From Wielerella bovis (lineage in GTDB: Bacteria; Pseudomonadota; Gammaproteobacteria; Burkholderiales; Neisseriaceae), in assembly GCF_022354465.1 (NCBI RefSeq), contig NZ_CP092361.1, positions 744,001 to 808,000 on the forward strand: a DNA stretch of 64,000 nucleotides, given 5' to 3'. The position numbers were made by a program, and so were the translations under genes. The notes beneath the pieces were generated by a model. That model was not told where the DNA came from, did no database searches, and saw only the letters and a program-made list of their open reading frames with translations. Shown piece by piece: positions 17,772-27,010 of the stretch. Within the stretch, counting starts at the first letter, position 1, and the number at the start of each line of letters is the position of its first letter.

Positions 17772-19031
17772 ATGAAATCCATGAAAACCGTGAAACCCTT
17801 GTTGTTAAGTCTCGCTTTGTTGGGTGCGTTGCCCAGTATGGCAGCCAATTCAGCGCAGGGGCAATTAACCGATGTGCGTCAGGCTATTCAAGCAGCGCAA
17901 AAAGATTTGTCTGCCAAACAAGCAGCGCACCGCAAAACGCAGCAAACATTGAATCAAACCAAATTTGCTTTGGCACAAGCTCGGCGCGAGTTAGATACGT
18001 TGACGCGCCGTCAGCAAGATACATGGCAAAAATTGCAAGCCTTGCAAGAAACTTTGGAAGGTTTACAGTCGGATATTTCCAGTACCAAGGCACAAGTGGC
18101 GCGATTGGTAACAAGTAACTACAAAAATCGCCAACCCAATGCGGTGGTTTTGTTTTTGAAAGATGCAGATGCCAATCAAAAAAGTCGCTTTTTGAACTAT
18201 ACGCGTCATATTAATCGTGCCAATGACCAAGTGATTAAAAATTTAGGTGAACAACAAAAAGAGCTGGCGGAACAAGAAAAAGCAATCAATACAGAATTGA
18301 TTCGCTTGCGTCGTTTGACAGATGCGCAACAGCAAAAATTGCGTCGTTTGGGGCAAGCCAATAGCCAAGCACAAGCGGAAAGTCGCAAATTAAATAATGA
18401 AATCAATAATCGACAACAGCGCATTGCACGTTTGAGAGAAGATGAAAAACGTTTGAATCAAGTGATTGCACAAATTGCGGCAAAAGAAGCAGCACAACGT
18501 AAAGCGGAAGCTGCTGCACGAACCGATGCGGCACGAAGACGTGCGGAAGCTGCAAAACGTCGTGGGCAAACGAATAAACGTGGTTCGGGTAACTTAACAG
18601 CGGAAGATTTGGCATTGCAGCCTGAAAAACGAGTGGGAAGCAGTACAATCAGTCGTCAGCAAGGACGTTTGCCTTTGCCTGTTTCGGGGCAGATTGTGGG
18701 TTCATATGGTTCTGCGCGTGCAACAGGTGGTACTTGGCGCGGTTTATTTGTGGCAACAGCACCTGCATCTGTGCGTAGTTTGGCAGCAGGGCGAGTATCG
18801 TATGCTGCACCGTTGGCAGGCTATGGAAATACAGTGATTATTGACCATGGTTCAGGCTATGTTTCTGTGTATGCTGGATTAAGCAGCATCGCGGTGGGTA
18901 ATGGCAGCAAAGTAAACGCACAACAAAATATTGGTACCAGCGGTACTTTGCCAGCAGGGGAGCAGGGATTGTATTTTGAATTGCGTTATCGCGGTCGCAC
19001 TATGAATCCACGTTCTTGGGTTAATGGATAA
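17772..19031 (+). CDS. EnvC-like murein hydrolase activator (degenerate M23/LytM)
   Basis: A periplasmic protein of 419 residues. After a signal peptide ending near PSMAANS (about residue 25) comes a long coiled coil (about 30-260) rich in Gln, Arg and Ala, then a C-terminal LytM/M23 domain from about 300. The zinc-ligand motifs of active M23 peptidases are altered: GGTWRGLFVA stands where an HxxxD motif is expected, and VSVYAGLSS where HxH is usual. It is therefore probably an amidase activator like E. coli EnvC, acting in daughter-cell separation. The coiled coil plus dead LytM layout supports this. Start ATG 17772 or 17781. Confidence 0.88.
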   Translation: MKSMKTVKPLLLSLALLGALPSMAANSAQGQLTDVRQAIQAAQKDLSAKQAAHRKTQQTLNQTKFALAQARRELDTLTRRQQDTWQKLQALQETLEGLQSDISSTKAQVARLVTSNYKNRQPNAVVLFLKDADANQKSRFLNYTRHINRANDQVIKNLGEQQKELAEQEKAINTELIRLRRLTDAQQQKLRRLGQANSQAQAESRKLNNEINNRQQRIARLREDEKRLNQVIAQIAAKEAAQRKAEAAARTDAARRRAEAAKRRGQTNKRGSGNLTAEDLALQPEKRVGSSTISRQQGRLPLPVSGQIVGSYGSARATGGTWRGLFVATAPASVRSLAAGRVSYAAPLAGYGNTVIIDHGSGYVSVYAGLSSIAVGNGSKVNAQQNIGTSGTLPAGEQGLYFELRYRGRTMNPRSWVNG

Positions 19032-19044
19032 TGTGAAACTGAAT

Positions 19045-19089
19045 AAGGCAGCCTGAAATCTTTGCAAAACATTCAGGCTGCCTTATTTT
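19045..19089. terminator. DUS-pair terminator after the EnvC-like gene
   Basis: AAGGCAGCCTGAAA and TTCAGGCTGCCTT flank a 14-base loop containing TTTGCAAAA, between convergent genes. Confidence 0.75.
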
Positions 19090-19123
19090 GGTCGTTTAAA
19101 ATAAGGGATAAGAATCTACGGCA

Positions 19124-19861
19124 TCATGATAATTGGGACGGACGATAACATGGACCTTTTCCAGAAATCTCCGCTTGTCGTGCTTCAATCCACGTTTCAC
19201 ACGCCGCCATCAATGCCGCTTCATCGCCCAAGGTATGTGAAATCGGCTCACCAATTACCACTTCAATCGTACCAGGGTATTTCAAAAATGCATTACGCGC
19301 CCAATATTCGCCGCTGTTGAGTGCGACTGGTACGATGTCCATTTCAAACAATTTCGCCATACGAGCTCCACCCAATTTGTATTTACCACGTTCCCCAGCA
19401 GCTACACGTGTGCCTTCGGGAAAAATCACAATCCAAAAACCTTCTTGTTTGCGTGCCAAACCTTGTTGCAACAATTTCTCGGTTGCCTGTTTGCCTGCTT
19501 TTCGGTCAATGCCAATGGTTTTGCCCATTTTTAATGCCCAGCCGAAAAACGGAATTTTGAACAATTCTTTTTTAGCAACATAAATTTGCAAGGGGAAAAT
19601 TTGTTGTAAAGCAAAGGTTTCCCAACCACTTTGGTGTTTAGCGCAAATAATGGCGGGTGTGGACGGAATATTTTCTGTACCGCGCACCACATATTTCAAT
19701 CCAACCACTTTATCCAGCACCCACAACAACATCGCTGACCATTCACGTCCTACGCGATTGATACCTTTGGGGAACGGCATGGCGATGATGGCTGCCAAAA
19801 ACATCAAGGGCATGGAAACAATCAACACCAGCCAATAAATCAAATTTCGGATATAAAGCAT
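19124..19861 (-). CDS. plsC: 1-acyl-sn-glycerol-3-phosphate acyltransferase (PlsC family)
   Basis: PlsC adds the second acyl chain to lysophosphatidate, giving phosphatidic acid at the inner membrane. The 245-residue protein has an N-terminal membrane segment (LIYWLVLIVSMPLMFLAAII), the acceptor motif CAKHQSGWETFA (HQSxWE form of HX4D/E), GKTIGIDRKAG, and FPEGTRVAAGE with the phosphate-binding Glu-Gly-Thr. I used ATG 19861 instead of the in-frame ATG 19870 because a GAAAG ribosome site is nine bases before it, while it directly abuts 19870. Its last codons are close to the EnvC-like gene on the other strand. Confidence 0.9.
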   Translation of the reverse strand: MLYIRNLIYWLVLIVSMPLMFLAAIIAMPFPKGINRVGREWSAMLLWVLDKVVGLKYVVRGTENIPSTPAIICAKHQSGWETFALQQIFPLQIYVAKKELFKIPFFGWALKMGKTIGIDRKAGKQATEKLLQQGLARKQEGFWIVIFPEGTRVAAGERGKYKLGGARMAKLFEMDIVPVALNSGEYWARNAFLKYPGTIEVVIGEPISHTLGDEAALMAACETWIEARQAEISGKGPCYRPSQLS

Positions 19862-19926
19862 GAAAATCATCTTTCAAAAATGGTTTTCAGGCTGCCTTTT
19901 ATCGTGTTTACATGGTCAAATAACAC

Positions 19927-20033
19927 TATAGTGGATTCAATTTAAATCAGGACAAGGCGACAGCGACCGTCGTGTACACCTAGTACATAAGGGAGCTGGC
20001 AACGCTGTACTGGTTTAAATTGAATTCACTATA
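19927..20033 (+). repeat. Correia/NEMIS-like 107-bp element, copy 2
   Basis: Same ends and core as copy 1, differing at very few positions. It lies between map (stop at 20053) and the plsC start region, so transcripts leaving map would read through it. Confidence 0.88.
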
Positions 20034-20052
20034 AAAAAGCAGCCTGAAAACA

Positions 20053-20829
20053 TTATGGGCGACCCGTGCGCGGTGAAACAGTCAAAATTTCGTAACCTGT
20101 TTCGGTTACCAATACTTCGTGTTCCCATTGTGCTGACAAACTGCGGTCTTTGGTTACAACTGTCCAGCCGTCTGCCAAAATACGTAAATGGCGTTTGCCT
20201 TGATTAATCATCGGTTCAATTGTGAAAATCATACCAGGTTTGAGTACCAAACCTTGACCGCGTTTACCATAATGCAAAATTTGTGGCTCACAATGGAAAT
20301 CGCGTCCGATGCCGTGTCCGCAAAATTCTTGTACCACAGAATAACCTGCATTTTCAGCGACTTGCTGACAGGCATAACCGACATCACCCAAAGTTGCCCC
20401 TGGTTTCACGGCGGCGATGCCTGCCATCATGGATTCGTGTGTTACGTCAATCAAGCGTTGAGCTTGTGGCGATACTTTGCCCACGGTAAACATACGGCTG
20501 CTGTCGCCATGCCAACCGTCTTTTTTGATGGTTAAGTCAATATTTAAAATATCTCCTTCTTTCAATGGTTTGTCATCTGGAATGCCATGGCAAATGACGT
20601 GATTGACGGAGGTGCAGCAAGATTTAGGGTAGGGCGGATTACCATAGTGCAGGGGAGCGGGATAACCTCCTTGTACATTAACATGATAATCGTAAACCAA
20701 TTTGTCAATTTCATTGGTGGTAATACCAGGTTTAATAAAATCGCCAATATAATCCAATGCTTCGGCAACTAAACGACCGAGTTCACGCATTTTTTCTTGT
20801 TCTTCTGGCGTATGAATGATGACTGCCAT
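20053..20829 (-). CDS. map: Methionine aminopeptidase, type I
   Basis: Map removes the initiator methionine from nascent proteins in the cytosol. The 258-residue protein has the pita-bread metal site: HGIPDDKPLKEGDILNIDLT (Asp), DSSRMFTVG (Asp), GHGIGRDFHCEP (His), IFTIEPMIN (Glu) and QWEHEVLVTE (Glu). All five metal ligands are present. AGGAAATAAAA gives a good ribosome site before ATG 20829. A variant Correia-like element ends 27 bp upstream of the start, so it is likely to lie within the promoter or 5' untranslated region. Confidence 0.97.
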   Translation of the reverse strand: MAVIIHTPEEQEKMRELGRLVAEALDYIGDFIKPGITTNEIDKLVYDYHVNVQGGYPAPLHYGNPPYPKSCCTSVNHVICHGIPDDKPLKEGDILNIDLTIKKDGWHGDSSRMFTVGKVSPQAQRLIDVTHESMMAGIAAVKPGATLGDVGYACQQVAENAGYSVVQEFCGHGIGRDFHCEPQILHYGKRGQGLVLKPGMIFTIEPMINQGKRHLRILADGWTVVTKDRSLSAQWEHEVLVTETGYEILTVSPRTGRP

Positions 20830-20855
20830 TTTTATTTCCTTATCTTAATGTTTTA

Positions 20856-20962
20856 TATAGTGAAGTAAAATAAGAAAGATGCAAGGCGACCACGCCCGCC
20901 GTGTACAAATAGTACATAAGGGCATGGGCAACGAAGCAGATTTCTTATTTTAATTTACTATA
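20856..20962 (+). repeat. Correia-like 107-bp element, variant sub-type (copy 3)
   Basis: The ends are TATAGTGAAGTAAAATAAG and CTTATTTTAATTTACTATA, unlike the other copies. The core (CAAGGCGAC, CCGCCGTGTACA, TAGTACATAAGGG) and the exact 107-bp length are shared. It lies just upstream of map. Confidence 0.8.
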
Positions 20963-20994
20963 TTTTCAGGCTGCCTATTGATGCAGCCTGAAAA
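20963..20994. repeat. Inverted DUS pair downstream of uppP
   Basis: TTTTCAGGCTGCCTATTG is followed by GCAGCCTGAAAA with a very short loop, abutting the variant Correia-like element. It may terminate the leftward uppP transcript. Confidence 0.6.
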
Positions 20995-21042
20995 CAAGTT
21001 AAATTAATTTGTATGTATGATAACAGTTATCATACATTATGC

Positions 21043-21864
21043 CTAACTCCATTTTACCCAGCCCATTGTTGCCGTTAGCCAAATCAAGCCGCCGAATGCG
21101 ATGCGATAATAGGCAAATGGCACATAGTTTTTGCTGGATACAAATTTGAGTAAAGCTTTTACGGCAAGTAAACCAGCACCGAATGCGGCAAGAAATCCAA
21201 TAATAATCAAGCCAATATCGTTTACGGTAAACAGCGACCAGTTTTTGTAAATATCCCAAGTAGTAGCAGCAATCATCATCGGTACGGCAAGGAAAAACGA
21301 AAACTCGGTGGCGGCTTTGCGCTCAATGCCCCACAACATACCACCCATAATCGTGCTGCCTGAACGTGATGTGCCGGGGATTAACGCCAAAATTTGGGCA
21401 CAACCAACGGCGAGCGCGTCTTTTGGGCGCATTTCATCTACGGTTTTGACTTTGGGTTCACGCGTTGCCATGCGTTTTTCAATCCACAAAATGATAAAAC
21501 CGCCAATAATCAAGGCAGTCGCCACGCTAATTGGATTGAACAAATAGGTTTTAATGGCTTTACGAAAAATCAAGCCGACCACGGCGGCTGGGATAAATGC
21601 AATCGCCAAGTTCAACACAAAACGATTGGCAGCGGCATCGCGCCCGATATTTTTGGCAATGTGAACAAAACGTTGGCGATATTCAAATACAACTGCCAAC
21701 ACTGCGCCCAGTTGAATGGCGATTTCAAACACTTTGCCATTGCTGTTGAAGTTGAGCAAGTCGCCAAATACAATCAAATGCCCTGTGCTGGAAATCGGCA
21801 AAAATTCGGTTAATCCTTCAATAATGCCTAAAATCAAGGCTTTGAAGATGGTTAGAATATCCAT
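21043..21864 (-). CDS. uppP: Undecaprenyl-diphosphatase UppP (BacA)
   Basis: UppP dephosphorylates undecaprenyl diphosphate to recycle the lipid carrier for peptidoglycan and other envelope polymers. The 273-residue integral membrane protein has the two signature blocks [16 protein letters not shown] (about residues 16-31) and [15 protein letters not shown] (about 160-174), holding the catalytic Glu, Ser and Arg residues, and multiple hydrophobic segments. No strong ribosome site is visible before ATG 21864. Full length. It sits between dsbA and map on the same strand but is bounded by DUS pairs on both sides. Confidence 0.96.
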   Translation of the reverse strand: MDILTIFKALILGIIEGLTEFLPISSTGHLIVFGDLLNFNSNGKVFEIAIQLGAVLAVVFEYRQRFVHIAKNIGRDAAANRFVLNLAIAFIPAAVVGLIFRKAIKTYLFNPISVATALIIGGFIILWIEKRMATREPKVKTVDEMRPKDALAVGCAQILALIPGTSRSGSTIMGGMLWGIERKAATEFSFFLAVPMMIAATTWDIYKNWSLFTVNDIGLIIIGFLAAFGAGLLAVKALLKFVSSKNYVPFAYYRIAFGGLIWLTATMGWVKWS

Positions 21865-21884
21865 TTTTTAATCACTCAATGTTC

Positions 21885-21919
21885 AGGCAGCCTGAAAACA
21901 GGTTTCAGGCTGCCTGAAA
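21885..21919. terminator. DUS-pair terminator after dsbA
   Basis: AGGCAGCCTGAAA and TTTCAGGCTGCCTGAAA form an inverted pair directly downstream of the leftward dsbA gene. Confidence 0.75.
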
Positions 21920-21931
21920 GTTTATACTGCA

Positions 21932-22642
21932 TTACTTATTGGCTGCTTCTACCAAACGTGCGCCCCAACTTTTTACGGGTACAGGTGCTGCTTTGGGTGC
22001 AGGTTTGCTCATGCCACGTTCTTGACGGACTTTTTCTATCAATTCGTCAATGGTTTTCATGCCGCCTTCTACACCACCTTTTTCGGTGAAAAGCACATGA
22101 TATTTACCACCAACAATCACAGTTGGCGTACTTTTGATGTTGTATTGTGTCGTCCAATCGCCCATTTGTTTGGCTGCTGGCAAATTGCTGAACGAGTTAT
22201 ACGCGTCCCAAACTTTTTTACCATCAAAGGTGGTTTGCGCAGGTAGCCATTGAGCTAACTTATCTACATCACTTAAGTTGATTCGCTGCTCTACAACGGC
22301 ATTGAAAATGGCACTATTGGCTTTGTGTCCTGCGCCTGTTTGTTTCACTGCTGCGGCTAAACGAGCAAAACCCAAATCACGTTCTTCATCCCAGACGATG
22401 TGTTCTTGGCGAAAAATGGTATCTGATGCAAAAGTACGCGCATGTTTAGATAAAAATGGTTCTACATAAGCACAAGTTGGGCACCAGTAAGCGAAAAATT
22501 CGGTTACTTCAATTTTGTCTTTGTAAATAGGCGTTACTTCTACTGGCAATACTTCGTAATCAACGCCTTCGGTTGCTGCGCTTGCAGGCAGAGCAACACC
22601 CAAGGCAATAGCAGCAGTAATAAAGAATTTTTTCAGTTTCAT
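21932..22642 (-). CDS. dsbA: Thiol:disulfide interchange protein DsbA family
   Basis: A periplasmic oxidoreductase of 236 residues that introduces disulfides into exported proteins. The signal peptide ends near LPASA-ATE (about residue 23). The active site is EFFAYWCPTCAYVEP with Cys54 and Cys57. The dipeptide Pro-Thr differs from the Pro-His of E. coli DsbA and may alter redox potential. The cis-Pro loop is STPTVIVGG. A C-terminal extension with KPAPKAAPVPVKSWG is present. AAGGAAACTCT precedes the ATG. It follows the SPOR protein gene by 22 bp, so both are probably one transcript. Confidence 0.92.
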   Translation of the reverse strand: MKLKKFFITAAIALGVALPASAATEGVDYEVLPVEVTPIYKDKIEVTEFFAYWCPTCAYVEPFLSKHARTFASDTIFRQEHIVWDEERDLGFARLAAAVKQTGAGHKANSAIFNAVVEQRINLSDVDKLAQWLPAQTTFDGKKVWDAYNSFSNLPAAKQMGDWTTQYNIKSTPTVIVGGKYHVLFTEKGGVEGGMKTIDELIEKVRQERGMSKPAPKAAPVPVKSWGARLVEAANK

Positions 22643-22664
22643 AGAGTTTCCTTGATGAGTTAAG

Positions 22665-23798
22665 TTATTGTTTATGCGTAAAAGTGCTTACGCCGTTTTC
22701 GTTCAGTTTTTGACGAACTTGTTCAGCACGTTTGCCATCCATCACGCGTGTTTGTACACGATAAATGGTATTGCCACGCGGTGTTTTGGCTTCTACGACA
22801 TCAGTTTGTACGCCCATTAATGCCAATTTGGCACGTTGTGCATCTGCCATATCACGTTTGTTATACGCACCTGCTTGAATGCTGGCACGTTGGTTGGTTC
22901 GTGTTTTGGTTTCGTTTTTAGCAATTTCTGCAGTATTTTCAGGTTGCGTTGTGGTTTTACGTGCGTTATTTGTTGTTTCTGTTTTAGTGGCAGCGCGACG
23001 CTCATTATTAGCAGGTTTGTTTGCATCGGTTGTGCGTTTATTGGCAGCCTGAACAGGTTCTTGTTTGCTGTTTTCTGTTGCAGTCAACTGCTGCGCTTCA
23101 CGACGTTTAGCCGCTTCTTCTCGACGTTGCTGGCGACGTTTTTCACGCGCTTCACGTCGAGCAACTTCTTGTGCTTTTTCTAAATTGCCTGCGTTAAGAA
23201 TTTGCTCTGCGGTTGGTTTGGCTTGATTATCAGCCAAATCTTCTTCGCGTTGGCGACGACGAGTTTCTTGACGAGTTTCACGTTTTGCAGGCTGCGCTTT
23301 TTGTGCCGTTTCACGTTTAACTTCATTAACACGAGTAGTCGTAGTTGCAGCAGCAACAGCATTGCCTAAAATAGGGTCATCTGGTACCTCGGTAGTAACA
23401 GGTGGCTGAGGTGTTGTATTTTGTGCTACATTTCGGTTACTTGCTTGCACAGGAGTATCTTGTTCATGAACAGAAATGGCATCAATGGGTGTGGCATTGC
23501 CATATTCTGCACGCGAATTGGGTGTAATTTTATTTGTAGTGTTTTCTGCCACATTAATGATTTCGCCTTCTCCACCCGATGCTTGGCGTGCGTCAAATGT
23601 GGGGGCTGAAATACCTAATGGTGTCAGCGTTTGTGTACCCTCGGGGATTTGTGTGCGGTTGGTTAGTTCGGGTTGTTTGAAATCACGGCTACTGCTCATG
23701 TTTAAAGTCAGCAGGATACCAGCAATGGCAACAACGGCTGCCACGCAACCTGCCAAAAAGCTGAATAGTCCTTTGCCTTGTTGTTGATGAGAATACAT
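22665..23798 (-). CDS. SPOR-domain cell-division-associated membrane protein
   Basis: A bitopic inner-membrane protein of 377 residues. A short cytosolic N terminus precedes one membrane segment (FLAGCVAAVVAIAGILLTLN, about residues 14-33). Next is a long, low-complexity periplasmic region rich in Arg, Glu, Gln, Thr and Asn (about 60-295). The C-terminal SPOR domain starts at RASIQAGAYNKRDMADAQ and binds septal peptidoglycan lacking stem peptides in known members. The layout resembles FtsN, but FtsN identity is not proven. It is paired with dsbA downstream, an arrangement also known in Neisseria. Confidence 0.85.
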   Translation of the reverse strand: MYSHQQQGKGLFSFLAGCVAAVVAIAGILLTLNMSSSRDFKQPELTNRTQIPEGTQTLTPLGISAPTFDARQASGGEGEIINVAENTTNKITPNSRAEYGNATPIDAISVHEQDTPVQASNRNVAQNTTPQPPVTTEVPDDPILGNAVAAATTTTRVNEVKRETAQKAQPAKRETRQETRRRQREEDLADNQAKPTAEQILNAGNLEKAQEVARREAREKRRQQRREEAAKRREAQQLTATENSKQEPVQAANKRTTDANKPANNERRAATKTETTNNARKTTTQPENTAEIAKNETKTRTNQRASIQAGAYNKRDMADAQRAKLALMGVQTDVVEAKTPRGNTIYRVQTRVMDGKRAEQVRQKLNENGVSTFTHKQ

Positions 23799-23830
23799 AA
23801 TTTGCCTTTTGCTGATAACGTGAAACAGGG

Positions 23831-23865
23831 TTTCAGGCTGCCTTGCAATGAGGCAGCCTGAAAAA
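23831..23865. terminator. DUS-pair terminator after comM
   Basis: TTTCAGGCTGCCTT and AGGCAGCCTGAAA form an inverted pair between comM and the SPOR gene. Confidence 0.7.
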
Positions 23866-23920
23866 ATGGCTTATTTTAACAAACATTAGGGCGATAATGT
23901 CGTTTTTATCATTTTATCTA

Positions 23921-25420
23921 TTACAACGCGCGCCGAAATCCAATCGCACGCAAAACATGGGCGCGTGTTACCACTTCATCGCCAGCCAAATCCGCCAATG
24001 TTCGCGCTACACGCAAAATACGATGAAAACTTCGTGCTGATAAACTTAATTTTTCCAACATTTCGCCCAGTGCATTTTTGGCTTCGGGGCTGATATTTGC
24101 CAATGTATCCAATTCGGTGGGATTGAGTGCGGCATTGGTTTTGCCTTGTCGCGCCAATTGTTTGGTGCGGGCAGCCTGAACACGTTGCAACACGGTTGCG
24201 CTGTCTTCGCCCATTTGCGCGTTGATTAAATCGGCGGCAGGTAGCGCAGGCACTTCAATCGTCAAATCAATGCGGTCAAGCAAGGGACCTGAAATGCGGT
24301 CGCGGTATCGTTGCACCGCATCGGGCGTGCAGCGACAAGGTTTGGCTGGGTGTCCCAAATAACCGCATGGACAGGGATTCATCGCCGCAACCAATTGAAA
24401 TTGGGCAGGATAAGTTGCTTGTCGGCTGGCGCGTGAAATATGAATTTCGCCACTTTCCAATGGTTCGCGCAACATTTCCAATACTTTGCGGTCAAATTCA
24501 GGCAACTCGTCCAAAAATAATACGCCGTGATGCGCTAGAGAAATTTCCCCAGGTTTGGGGTCTGAACCACCGCCAACCAATGCGGCTGCGCTGGCGGAAT
24601 GATGTGGACTGCGAAACGGGCGGCGTGCATCGTTCAGGCAGCCTGAAAAATTCGGTAACAAAGAACGCAATGCCCACACGGAAATCAATTCTTCATCGGA
24701 TAAAGGCGGCAAAATAGACGGCAAACGTTGCGCGAGCATGGATTTTCCCGTCCCCGGTGGACCCATCATCAATAAACTGTGTCCGCCTGCCGCAGCAATT
24801 TCCAATGCTAAACGCGCGGTGTGTTGCCCTTTAACATCGCGTAAATCGGGTAATTGTGTGTTTTCAGGCTGCCTGAAAAATTCGGGTGGACGTTGTGGCG
24901 ACAAAGGTTGTGTGCCATTTAAATGCGCGGCAACTTGGCTCAAACTGCTGGCACCGAATACGCAAATGTCGCCAATTACAGCAGCTGCGGCAGCATTTTC
25001 CTGCGGCAACATAAACGCACGATTGGCTTGTTTGCCTTGCCACGCCATTGCCAACGCGCCCCGTACAGGACGCAGCGCACCCGATAATGCCAATTCGCCT
25101 GCAAACTCATAATCTGCCAACGCATCGGGCGCGATTTGTGCCGATGCGGCGAGAATGCCCACTGCAATCGGTAAATCAAAACGAGCGGATTCTTTGGGTA
25201 AATCGGCTGGCGCAAGATTGACGGTAATTTTTTGTGCGGGAAAATCAAAGCCACTTTGAATGATGGCGGCACGAACACGGTCGCGGCTTTCCTTCACTTC
25301 GGTATCAGGTAAACCGACCAAATTGAATTGTGGCAAACCGTTGGCGAGATGGACTTCCACTTCCACCAAGGGCGCGTTCATGCCACTTAATGCGCGGCTA
25401 TTGACGATGGCAAAGCTCAT
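23921..25420 (-). CDS. comM: YifB/ComM family AAA+ ATPase (Mg chelatase-like)
   Basis: ComM is a hexameric helicase that promotes branch migration during natural transformation. The 499-residue protein has the N-terminal Lon-protease-like fold (LVGLPDTEVKESRDRVRAAI), Walker A MMGPPGTGKSMLAQ near residue 217, Walker B LFLDELPEF near 300, and the C-terminal Mg-chelatase domain with LSARSFHRILRVARTLADL. The CPCGY...HPAKPCRC cysteines form the known zinc-like motif. The start codon overlaps a DUS (GGCAGCCTGAATG). It starts 10 bp after ubiK ends. A transformation gene fits a DUS-rich, naturally competent organism. Confidence 0.94.
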   Translation of the reverse strand: MSFAIVNSRALSGMNAPLVEVEVHLANGLPQFNLVGLPDTEVKESRDRVRAAIIQSGFDFPAQKITVNLAPADLPKESARFDLPIAVGILAASAQIAPDALADYEFAGELALSGALRPVRGALAMAWQGKQANRAFMLPQENAAAAAVIGDICVFGASSLSQVAAHLNGTQPLSPQRPPEFFRQPENTQLPDLRDVKGQHTARLALEIAAAGGHSLLMMGPPGTGKSMLAQRLPSILPPLSDEELISVWALRSLLPNFSGCLNDARRPFRSPHHSASAAALVGGGSDPKPGEISLAHHGVLFLDELPEFDRKVLEMLREPLESGEIHISRASRQATYPAQFQLVAAMNPCPCGYLGHPAKPCRCTPDAVQRYRDRISGPLLDRIDLTIEVPALPAADLINAQMGEDSATVLQRVQAARTKQLARQGKTNAALNPTELDTLANISPEAKNALGEMLEKLSLSARSFHRILRVARTLADLAGDEVVTRAHVLRAIGFRRAL

Positions 25421-25430
25421 TCAGGCTGCC

Positions 25431-25694
25431 TTATGCTTGTTCGTTTGGTGTTTCGGTTTCGCCTAATTTGGCTTCTAATGCAGCGATTTTAGCTTCCAAT
25501 TCCACTAATTTGATGCGCGTTTTAATCAGGATTTGCTGTTGCACATCAAATTCTTCGCGTGTAATCAAATCCATTTTGTTGAACGCGCCACTCATCATGG
25601 CTTTGGCGTTTTTCTCCATGTCTTTCAAAGGGCTATTGGCGAGTGTATCGCTGATTTTGTTGGTGGCTTCTTCAAAGAGTTGTTTGGCAATCAT
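25431..25694 (-). CDS. ubiK: Ubiquinone biosynthesis accessory factor UbiK
   Basis: UbiK (YqiC, BMFP family) is a small coiled-coil protein that assists aerobic ubiquinone synthesis with UbiJ. The 87-residue product has the family N terminus IAKQLFEEATNKISDTL and a C-terminal coiled coil (KTRIKLVELEAKIAALEAKL). I took ATG 25694 because AGAAAG sits seven bases before it; an in-frame ATG at 25733 would add 13 residues encoded partly by a DUS. It is the first gene of a two-gene unit with comM, an association repeated in other Neisseriaceae. Confidence 0.88.
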   Translation of the reverse strand: MIAKQLFEEATNKISDTLANSPLKDMEKNAKAMMSGAFNKMDLITREEFDVQQQILIKTRIKLVELEAKIAALEAKLGETETPNEQA

Positions 25695-25840
25695 ATTATG
25701 CTTTCTGGCAGAATCATATTTTTCAGGCTGCATTTATCATGAATAGGATATCAGGCAGCCTGAAAATCTCAATATATCAATTTTATGTATTTTTCAGGCT
25801 GCTTTTTTTCACACAATCTTCAAAAGACAGCCTGAAAACA

Positions 25841-27010
25841 TTACAAACCTGCAGCAGCTTTCAAAACAGCTGCTTTGTCGGTTTTTTCCCAAGTAAATTC
25901 AGGTTCTTCTCGACCAAAATGTCCGTAAGCGGCTGATTTGGAATAAATTGGGCGCATCAAATCCAGCATTTGAATGATGCCTTTGGGGCGCAAATCAAAA
26001 TGTTCGCGTACCAATGCAATCAATTCAGCTTCATTTAATTTACCTGTGCCAAACGTGTCAATGGCGATGGAAGTCGGTTCTGCCACGCCAATCGCATACG
26101 ATACTTGGATTTGGCATTGTGTCGCCAAACCTGCGGCAACGATGTTTTTGGCAACATAACGGCAAGCGTAGGCAGCGGAACGGTCCACTTTGCTGGGGTC
26201 TTTGCCTGAAAACGCGCCGCCGCCGTGTGGAGCTGCACCGCCGTAGGTATCCACAATGATTTTGCGTCCTGTTAAACCGCAATCGCCTTGTGGTCCACCA
26301 ATTACAAAACGACCTGTTGGGTTAATCAAATATTTGGTTTCGGCTGTCAGCATTTCGGCGGGCAATACAGGCTTGATGATATGTTCTTTGACGGCTTCGC
26401 ACAAATCTTCGTGGCTGATGCTGGGGTCGTGTTGGGTAGACAATACGATGGTATCAATGCGTTTGACTTTGCCTGTTTCGCTGTCGTACACACAAGTTAA
26501 TTGTGCTTTGGCATCGGGGCGCAACCATGGCAATAAGCCACTTTTACGAACTTCGCTTTGGCGTTGCATCAGGCGATGGCTGTAATAAATGGCAAATGGC
26601 ATTAATGTGGGTGTTTCATCGCAAGCATAACCAAACATTAAGCCTTGGTCGCCAGCACCTTGGTTTAAGTCAATGCCTTCGCCTTCATTGACGCCTTGCG
26701 CGATGTCAGGCGATTGTTGGTCGTAACACATCATCACAGCGCAACCGTTGGCATCAAAGCCCATATCGGAAGAATTGTAGCCAATGCGAGTAATGGTTTC
26801 GCGTGCTACTTTGATGTAATCTACTTGTGCGCTGGTGGTTACTTCGCCAGCCAATACGCACAAACCTGTATTGACCAATGTTTCGGCAGCAACACGCGCT
26901 TTGGGGTCTTGTGCCAAAATCGCATCTAAAATTGCATCGGAAATTTGGTCAGCAACTTTGTCTGGGTGTCCTTCGGATACGGATTCTGATGTGAATAAAT
27001 ATTCGCTCAT
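25841..27010 (-). CDS. metK: S-adenosylmethionine synthetase
   Basis: MetK makes SAM from methionine and ATP. The 389-residue length is normal. The family signatures are [20 protein letters not shown] at the N terminus, [12 protein letters not shown] (about residue 118) and [20 protein letters not shown] (about 260). I chose ATG 27010, giving [10 protein letters not shown]; an open frame continues to 27064 but those codons are encoded across a DUS and are not conserved. It closes the methyl pathway with metF and metE in the same window. The upstream region contains a large palindrome but no SAM riboswitch that I can recognise. Confidence 0.97.
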   Translation of the reverse strand: MSEYLFTSESVSEGHPDKVADQISDAILDAILAQDPKARVAAETLVNTGLCVLAGEVTTSAQVDYIKVARETITRIGYNSSDMGFDANGCAVMMCYDQQSPDIAQGVNEGEGIDLNQGAGDQGLMFGYACDETPTLMPFAIYYSHRLMQRQSEVRKSGLLPWLRPDAKAQLTCVYDSETGKVKRIDTIVLSTQHDPSISHEDLCEAVKEHIIKPVLPAEMLTAETKYLINPTGRFVIGGPQGDCGLTGRKIIVDTYGGAAPHGGGAFSGKDPSKVDRSAAYACRYVAKNIVAAGLATQCQIQVSYAIGVAEPTSIAIDTFGTGKLNEAELIALVREHFDLRPKGIIQMLDLMRPIYSKSAAYGHFGREEPEFTWEKTDKAAVLKAAAGL

